Assembly: GCF_023035295.1 (NCBI RefSeq)
Contig: NZ_CP075098.1
Coordinates: 1-39,066, forward strand
DNA: 39,066 nt
From: Borrelia coriaceae
GTDB lineage: Bacteria > Spirochaetota > Spirochaetia > Borreliales > Borreliaceae
Direction: 5' to 3'
The notes beneath the pieces are model-generated. The model saw only the letters and a list, made by a program, of their open reading frames with translations, was not told the origin of the DNA and ran no database searches. Position 1 is the stretch's first letter. Each line of letters opens with the position of its first letter. Shown one piece after another: positions 34,482 through 39,066 of the stretch. The position numbers and the translations under genes were made by a program.

Positions 34482-34514
34482 ATAGGGTCTAATGTTATTA
34501 GGTCCTATTTTTTA
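34482..34514 (+). terminator. Second terminator
   Basis: ATAGGGTCTAAT pairs with ATTAGGTCCTAT (two G-U pairs) around a GTT loop, followed by six T. Likely intrinsic terminator. Confidence 0.7.
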
Positions 34515-34522
34515 TATGTGTG

Positions 34523-34594
34523 CCTTTAAAATTTGGTTACGTCGTTATAATAGTGTAGAAATAAATGATATAATCAAATTTTAAAGGTGTTTTT
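34523..34594 (+). terminator. Third inverted repeat with T-run
   Basis: 34523-34539 and 34571-34587 are 17-base arms with one mismatch, a ~31-base loop, and a run of seven T after. It could be a third terminator or a small regulatory element. Confidence 0.45.
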
Positions 34595-35010
34595 TTATTG
34601 TAAGGATCTTTATTATATGGTTACGGGTTTTAAATTAAATGAATTTATAGGAAGATGGAATGATATGTCATCAATTTGAATGATGATAACTACACTAGGG
34701 TAACAACTTTTGCTAATATTATTGAATATACTCTTTTCTGCTTATAAACATGCTATTAATTAAAATATAGATAGGTTATATAAAAGTTAATAATCGGTTA
34801 AGAAACTACAATGTTAATTTCTTGCTAGAAAATTTGAGCAGAATTATTAATCAATAATGATAAAATTTTATCTTTCTTTCAAAGAGTCATAGAGGGGATA
34901 TGTCTACTTAAGAGTAAGGATGAAGAAAAAATAAATAATTTTGATGTAAGTAATTTGTATTTTATACTAAATGGTATATATTTTAATTTAATAATGATTC
35001 TTAATTCAAA
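34595..35010. other. Non-coding region before PFam54 gene
   Basis: AT-rich, with short broken frames on the plus strand and nothing I can identify. It probably holds the promoter of the gene starting at 35024. Confidence 0.4.
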
Positions 35011-35023
35011 AAGGAGAGTATTT

Positions 35024-35950
35024 ATGAGAAAAAAATTATTTATTTTTACATTATTAATTGTAGGTTTAGTGTCATGTGATGTAAATTCTAAATTATTGGT
35101 AGAAGGAGCAATCAGAGATGTTGCAGGAGATGTTGGAAGTGGTGTTCAAAGAGATGAAGGCAGCAAAAGTATTATTAATAATGGTGATTTTTCAGAAGAG
35201 GTTGTAAGTAGTGGGGTTATAAATAGTGTTCAAAGTGATGAAGCAGTAAAACCAAAAGAAGATGAGATTAATAAAGTTCCTGTTGCAGAGGTAATAAAGG
35301 TAGATGTTGCAATCAAAGATGAAAAAGAGGAATTAATATCTGCTATTAAAAAAGATGTTAATAATGTTAAGGCATTAGTAAGTGCAGATAAGGCAGAAGT
35401 TGAAGATATAGATCAGTATGGTATGAAGGAAAAAGTATTTAAAGCAGTACTAAATAAGTCTAATCAGAAGACATTAGATGACAATTCTAATAAAGAGTTA
35501 AGAAGATTATTTTATTCATCTTTATTGTACAATAAAGAAAGAATAAAGGAATTTGCAGGAATTCTGAAAAAAATAGAATCAGATGTAAAAAATCGAGGAA
35601 CATGGATTATAGATATAATGAATTCTGTAATAGGCCAGCTTCAATTTAACTTTGAGAGTGTAATTAATAAGTTAGAAAAGAATAAAGACAAGCTAGATAA
35701 ATTAAGTCTTGATGATTTAAGAGAGGTTAAATCAAAACTTGAAGAGATTCAATTACAAAGATTAACTTGGAGAAAAAGTGTAGATGCTATTATAACAGAT
35801 TATAAAGGGAAGAAAGATGGTATTGATTCTGATAGTGAAAAATTGATAAGTCATATTAGTGAAGGATATAAAAATCTTATTACAGTTAAGATACCGAGAA
35901 TTCAAGAGGTTTCTGATAAGATTATATTTTTAATAGATAAAGTTAAGTAA
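35024..35950 (+). CDS. PFam54 (CRASP-1/BBA68-like) lipoprotein
   Basis: 308 aa from ATG 35024, chosen because AAGGAG lies eight bases upstream and the signal peptide MRKKLFIFTLLIVGLVSC follows (Cys18). The longer frame from 34955 has no such site. The C-terminal ~170 residues resemble the PFam54 fold: ELRRLFYSSLLYNKERIKEF, AGILKKIESDVKNR, IGQLQFNFESVINKLEKN, LDDLREVKSKLEEIQLQR. In Lyme Borrelia this family includes complement-regulator-binding CspA; the ligand of this copy is unknown. The N-terminal ~120 residues are a low-complexity acidic spacer. A strong hairpin terminator follows. Confidence 0.7.
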   Translation: MRKKLFIFTLLIVGLVSCDVNSKLLVEGAIRDVAGDVGSGVQRDEGSKSIINNGDFSEEVVSSGVINSVQSDEAVKPKEDEINKVPVAEVIKVDVAIKDEKEELISAIKKDVNNVKALVSADKAEVEDIDQYGMKEKVFKAVLNKSNQKTLDDNSNKELRRLFYSSLLYNKERIKEFAGILKKIESDVKNRGTWIIDIMNSVIGQLQFNFESVINKLEKNKDKLDKLSLDDLREVKSKLEEIQLQRLTWRKSVDAIITDYKGKKDGIDSDSEKLISHISEGYKNLITVKIPRIQEVSDKIIFLIDKVK

Positions 35951-35971
35951 TTTTAAATTTTATTAAAATAA

Positions 35972-36006
35972 AGGAATCTAGGTCATATTATATGACCTAG
36001 ATTCCT
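35972..36006 (+). terminator. Intrinsic terminator, perfect 17-base arms
   Basis: 35972-35988 and 35990-36006 are exact reverse complements with a single central base, outer arm AGGAATCTAGGTCAT, followed by ATTTG. It follows the PFam54 gene by 22 bases and is symmetric, so it could work both ways. Confidence 0.85.
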
Positions 36007-36040
36007 ATTTGTTATTTAAAGTAAATAGGTTTTTTTATAA

Positions 36041-37303
36041 AAAATAGAGTTTAATATAATCTTAAACACAAATGATATTTTTAGTATTGATTTTGAACAG
36101 CTTAAGACTGCACCTCCTTATTATTTTTTTGTAAAAAGAAATGTAGAGAATAAAGATATTTATAATAAGGGGATTTCACTTGAAGATATTTTTATCACTT
36201 ATAACAGCGGATTAAAACTTGTAAGAGAAAATGTGACACTTGATTTTACTAAAGATGCGCTTTTAGCTAAACTGCATGACTTTGCTTATCTTGATGAACA
36301 AACTGCTAGAGATAAGTATAAGCTAACTCAAGATTCTAGAAATTGGAAGTTACCAATTGTTCAACAATTTTTAAAATCTGTAAATATCAATGCAAAGTAT
36401 GTTAAAAGCATAGTTTATAAGCCTTTTGATGTTAGATATACTTACTATACTGATAGAAAAAAAGGTATTGTAGAAAGGTCGGGTTATTCAATTAATATCC
36501 CAATATCTCTTGTGGTTGAAATTGTTTATGGTACTTTTCATTAATAAAACTTATAAAACTTTCTTTAAAATTTGATTTCATTGAACTTTCTAATAAAGAC
36601 TTTTGTTCCTCTATAATAAATAATGGGAATATATAACAAGTCTCTCCACTTACTTGATTCTCCTTCAAACATCGTCCCGTTGCAGTAAAACCACCTGAAA
36701 TAACAAAATTATGTTTAAATACTTCTGTTGCTAGACATCTTGTTGATAACAATGCTACATTATCATCAATGCTTAACATATGGATATATTTGTGCAATAT
36801 TAAGTTCAAATATCTATAGAACAAAATTCAATGAGTTTTTAAGAATTGACTTTGCAAAAATCATTTTTGTAGATTCAGTGAACCTATTTGAAAAACTTAG
36901 TAAATTAGGAATGAATCTAATTAATGCACAATTATTTAGAAATTTAATTGATTTAGATAAGAGTGTTGGGGTTCATATATCAAAAGTCAATGCAAAACGT
37001 ATTGTAGAAAAAGTTGAATACTTGAAAGACAAAAAAGAACTTATTTATAGTGACAATTGTAAATTTATAAATGTGCCTTTTAAGGTATATGAATTTAGTA
37101 TTGGTACTTATAGAGTGCTTAAAAATTATCTTAGATTTAGAAAGGGAAGAGAATTAAGTAATGATGAAATTGAACACCTTGAGAATGTGATTAGGGTAAT
37201 TAATTATACGTTTGATATTCAAGAACAGATTGACTTGATAATTTGTAATTTACAAGAATTTAGTAGTAATGATGACTTATCAAGTTTGTCATTGGTAAGT
37301 TAG
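36041..37303 (+). pseudogene. Type IIG restriction-modification C-terminal remnant with internal inversion
   Basis: Plus strand 36041-36499 reads FSIDFEQLKTAPPYYFFVKR ... IVYKPFDVRYTYYTDRKKGI, typical of the specificity half of fused type IIG methyltransferase-endonucleases (BBE02/BBQ67-like). Plus strand 36782-37303 reads GYICAILSSNIYRTKFNEF, DFAKIIFVDSVNLFEKLSKL to LSSLSLVS. The missing piece (HMLSIDDNVALLSTRCLATE ... FINEKYHKQFQPQEIL) is present on the minus strand of 36501-36781. Flipping that segment restores one frame of ~420 codons. The nuclease and methyltransferase N-terminus is absent; the frame is closed by a stop at 36038. Non-functional as read. Confidence 0.85.
36495..36787. repeat. 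6-bp inverted repeats bounding the flipped segment
   Basis: ATATCC at 36495-36500 and GGATAT at 36782-36787 are the exact junctions. Re-inversion joins AAT-ATC-CAT-ATG on the left and TTG-GGA-TAT-ATT on the right, both in frame. Confidence 0.85.
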
Positions 37304-37483
37304 AAACTTATCTAAGGACAGGCTAAAGTAAAAATATTATGATGTCATAGTGAAATTTTATATTAATTGAATGAATTTATTTGAAATTTAAAAAAGAGGT
37401 GTATACTTATCAGTAATTCTTGTATTTCAATATAGATACTTAATAATGAAATAATTTTTTTTGATGTTCTAGTTGAGGGGATC

Positions 37484-38782
37484 ATGAATAAAAATGTTTT
37501 GGCAGTATGTGTTTTGACACTATTATGTTTTCTATCATGTCATATGGCTTTACTTGATAGATTGATCGGAGTAGTAAGTGAAAGATTTTCAGAAGAAGAA
37601 TATTATTTAGGTTTATTAAAAGAAAGTAAAGAGGGCGAAGAAGATCAATCGGATGTTATTATAAATGCTGGAAAAAAGTTTAAAGTACTAGGTGTTGTAG
37701 GTATTCCCAAAAAAGGTATGACACAGCCATTACAGTCTGTATCTCAAGTTGGTGAAGCATTAAATCAAAAACAACAAAAGGTAGAATCTGTTGTGACTAA
37801 GGTTATGGGATCTGATATTTCAAATCCAGCAGAGGCTGCTTTGGAAAGTGTAAAAAATTTATCTGAAAATAATATTTCTACAACAACGGTTAGTCAGTCA
37901 TCTTTGGAGAAGCAACTTTTGGCGCAACAAACTGAAGATAGTAGTAAAAATATTTTCAATAAAGGTGAAGAAGAGAAGCGATCTGATAAAAGAGTGATAG
38001 ATGGAGCACCACAGTCTGATCAACCTCAACAAGTTGCTGAGCCTCAATCTGTTGAATTGGTGCAAGAGGTGGAATATTCTGCTAAAGAGACTGAGTCAGA
38101 AAAAATTAAGAATGAAATAGATTCTGCTTTAACACAGATTGGTTCATTTAGTGATAGTTTTAACAAAAAGTTGTCAGAACTTGAGGGGTATAAATCTAAG
38201 ATTTCTGATGCAAAGTCTAGGGTGAAAACTTTGAATCATCATCAGGAAGCAAAGACAGTTTTAGATGAAATTGTGGTTCAAAGATTTAAGAAGGATGGGA
38301 TAGTGAATTTAGAGCAATTTGTAGAGCGATTAAGTGAGAATATTATGAAGAATATAAGTGTTGCAAGTGCTTTATATAAGGAACAACTTGATAGATTAGT
38401 AAAGGCAAAGTCGGAAGCTGAGAGTGCAAAGCAAAATTCCATTGATTCTTCTTCTGATATTATGTCAAAGGCAAAAGATAGATTGGACAGTGCGATTGAA
38501 GAAATAATATCTGGCAACAAAAGTGCGAGTGCAAGGTCTGCTCGTCAAAAGGTAGTGAAAGCGTATGGTGTTTTCGAAGAGTTCATTTGGCGTGTAAAAA
38601 AAATTGATAGTATTGTTAGAGCTGGTTCATATACTAATCTAGCTACTCAATGGAAATATGGTGCTCTATACTTGGAGAAATTTGCTCAGAAAGGTATTAC
38701 TTATGATAAGCTAAAGGAAGATACTGAGCGAGAGATGGAGAGATTTGTAGATAACAATTTTGACTATTTTCTAGGTAATTAA
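37484..38782 (+). CDS. Subtelomeric surface lipoprotein, family not identified
   Basis: A 432-aa lipoprotein. Signal MNKNVLAVCVLTLLCFLSC with Cys19. Residues about 60-205 are a low-complexity Q/E/S-rich spacer (QSVSQVGEALNQKQQKVESV, SDQPQQVAEPQSVELVQEVE). Residues about 205-430 are helical: FNKKLSELEGYKSKISDAKS, IVQRFKKDGIVNLEQFVERL, RQKVVKAYGVFEEFIWRVKK. The length and disordered-then-helical layout resemble fibronectin- or complement-binding Borrelia lipoproteins, but I cannot assign it. ATG with GAGGGG upstream. It is the last gene before the right telomere and has its own terminator. Confidence 0.75.
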   Translation: MNKNVLAVCVLTLLCFLSCHMALLDRLIGVVSERFSEEEYYLGLLKESKEGEEDQSDVIINAGKKFKVLGVVGIPKKGMTQPLQSVSQVGEALNQKQQKVESVVTKVMGSDISNPAEAALESVKNLSENNISTTTVSQSSLEKQLLAQQTEDSSKNIFNKGEEEKRSDKRVIDGAPQSDQPQQVAEPQSVELVQEVEYSAKETESEKIKNEIDSALTQIGSFSDSFNKKLSELEGYKSKISDAKSRVKTLNHHQEAKTVLDEIVVQRFKKDGIVNLEQFVERLSENIMKNISVASALYKEQLDRLVKAKSEAESAKQNSIDSSSDIMSKAKDRLDSAIEEIISGNKSASARSARQKVVKAYGVFEEFIWRVKKIDSIVRAGSYTNLATQWKYGALYLEKFAQKGITYDKLKEDTEREMERFVDNNFDYFLGN

Positions 38783-38830
38783 AGAAAGATGTTTATGTAA
38801 GTATTTATTCTATATTATTGATGAAGGGGG

Positions 38831-38854
38831 GAGACATTCTTAATAGAATGTCTC
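38831..38854 (+). terminator. Intrinsic terminator of the last gene
   Basis: GAGACATTCT-taat-AGAATGTCTC, perfect 10-bp stem, followed by TTTT. It lies 48 bases after the stop. Confidence 0.9.
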
Positions 38855-39036
38855 TTTTAAGTTTTATTTAAATTAGGTTATGTAATTTGTAAGTTACAAA
38901 TATCGGGATTATTTATATTAGGAAAATCAGTTTTGTTTTAATTTTATTTCTGTTAGTTAGTTGAGGGAAATATGATTTTGCTTGGTATATATGAGGGAAT
39001 TTTATTTGAGGAAACTTTGTTCAATATTATTAGCCA

Positions 39037-39066
39037 AACACTTATGTACTAAAAACAAATTATATA
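39037..39066. other. Right hairpin telomere (probable)
   Basis: Read inward from the end, the sequence begins TATATAATTTG and reaches TTAGTACA at the same distance (22 bases) as the left end, and includes a TATAAT box. This matches the layout of Borrelia telomeres. Between 38855 and here only a 26-codon frame (ATG 38971) is present, with no support as a gene. Confidence 0.8.

Noticed and set aside
34955..35023. Longer N-terminus for the PFam54 lipoprotein
   Set aside because: The added residues precede the signal peptide and the AAGGAG site supports ATG 35024.
36492..36824. Independent minus-strand gene
   Set aside because: Its product is the missing middle of the type IIG protein, so it is a flipped segment rather than a gene.

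Overview
The window looks like one complete linear plasmid of a relapsing-fever Borrelia. It is AT-rich and carries gene families specific to Borrelia: bdr, mlp, the PF57/PF50/PF32/PF49 replication-partition set, a PFam54 (CRASP-1-like) lipoprotein, and a variable large protein gene (vlp), which points to the relapsing-fever clade. The first 22 bases and the reverse complement of the last 22 bases match at 17 of 22 positions when aligned from the first base. Both end in the box TTAGTACA, close to the TTAGTATA box of Borrelia hairpin telomeres, so the molecule probably runs from telomere to telomere.

Layout. 1-3700: left subtelomere with three tandem paralogous secreted proteins and a repeat-rich lipoprotein. 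4054-6266: a four-TM protein with a C-terminal winged helix, a 38-bp x 6 repeat array, and a coiled-coil membrane protein. 6458-19556: a tailed-phage structural operon on the minus strand. In transcription order it encodes a TM/coiled-coil protein, a beta-helix protein, two tail-collar-like proteins, a possible small terminase, large terminase, portal, scaffold, decoration-like protein, major capsid protein, three head-tail connector or tail-completion proteins, tail tube, tail assembly chaperone with a probable -1 frameshift, and tape measure. A strong terminator follows. No lysis cassette, baseplate or integrase was recognised.

19557-19949 is a divergent control region centred on a perfect 48-bp palindrome holding two symmetric TTGACT/TATAAT promoters. 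Rightward lie an unknown 157-aa gene, a 531-aa winged-helix Rep-like gene, two convergent bdr genes inside an imperfect inverted duplication, a DUF603-like HTH gene and a long mlp. 27346-30968 is the replication/partition cassette: PF57 (broken by one stop and two frameshifts), PF50, PF32 (ParA), PF49 and a third bdr.

31000-39066 is a surface-lipoprotein archive and right subtelomere: a decayed lipoprotein gene, a full-length vlp with a poor translation start, a truncated vlp, an unrecognised lipoprotein, the PFam54 lipoprotein, an N-terminally truncated type IIG restriction-modification gene with a 281-bp internal segment flipped in place, and a last lipoprotein before the telomere. Phage module, partition genes and hairpin ends on one molecule resemble the N15-type linear plasmid-prophage arrangement, but the phage looks incomplete.
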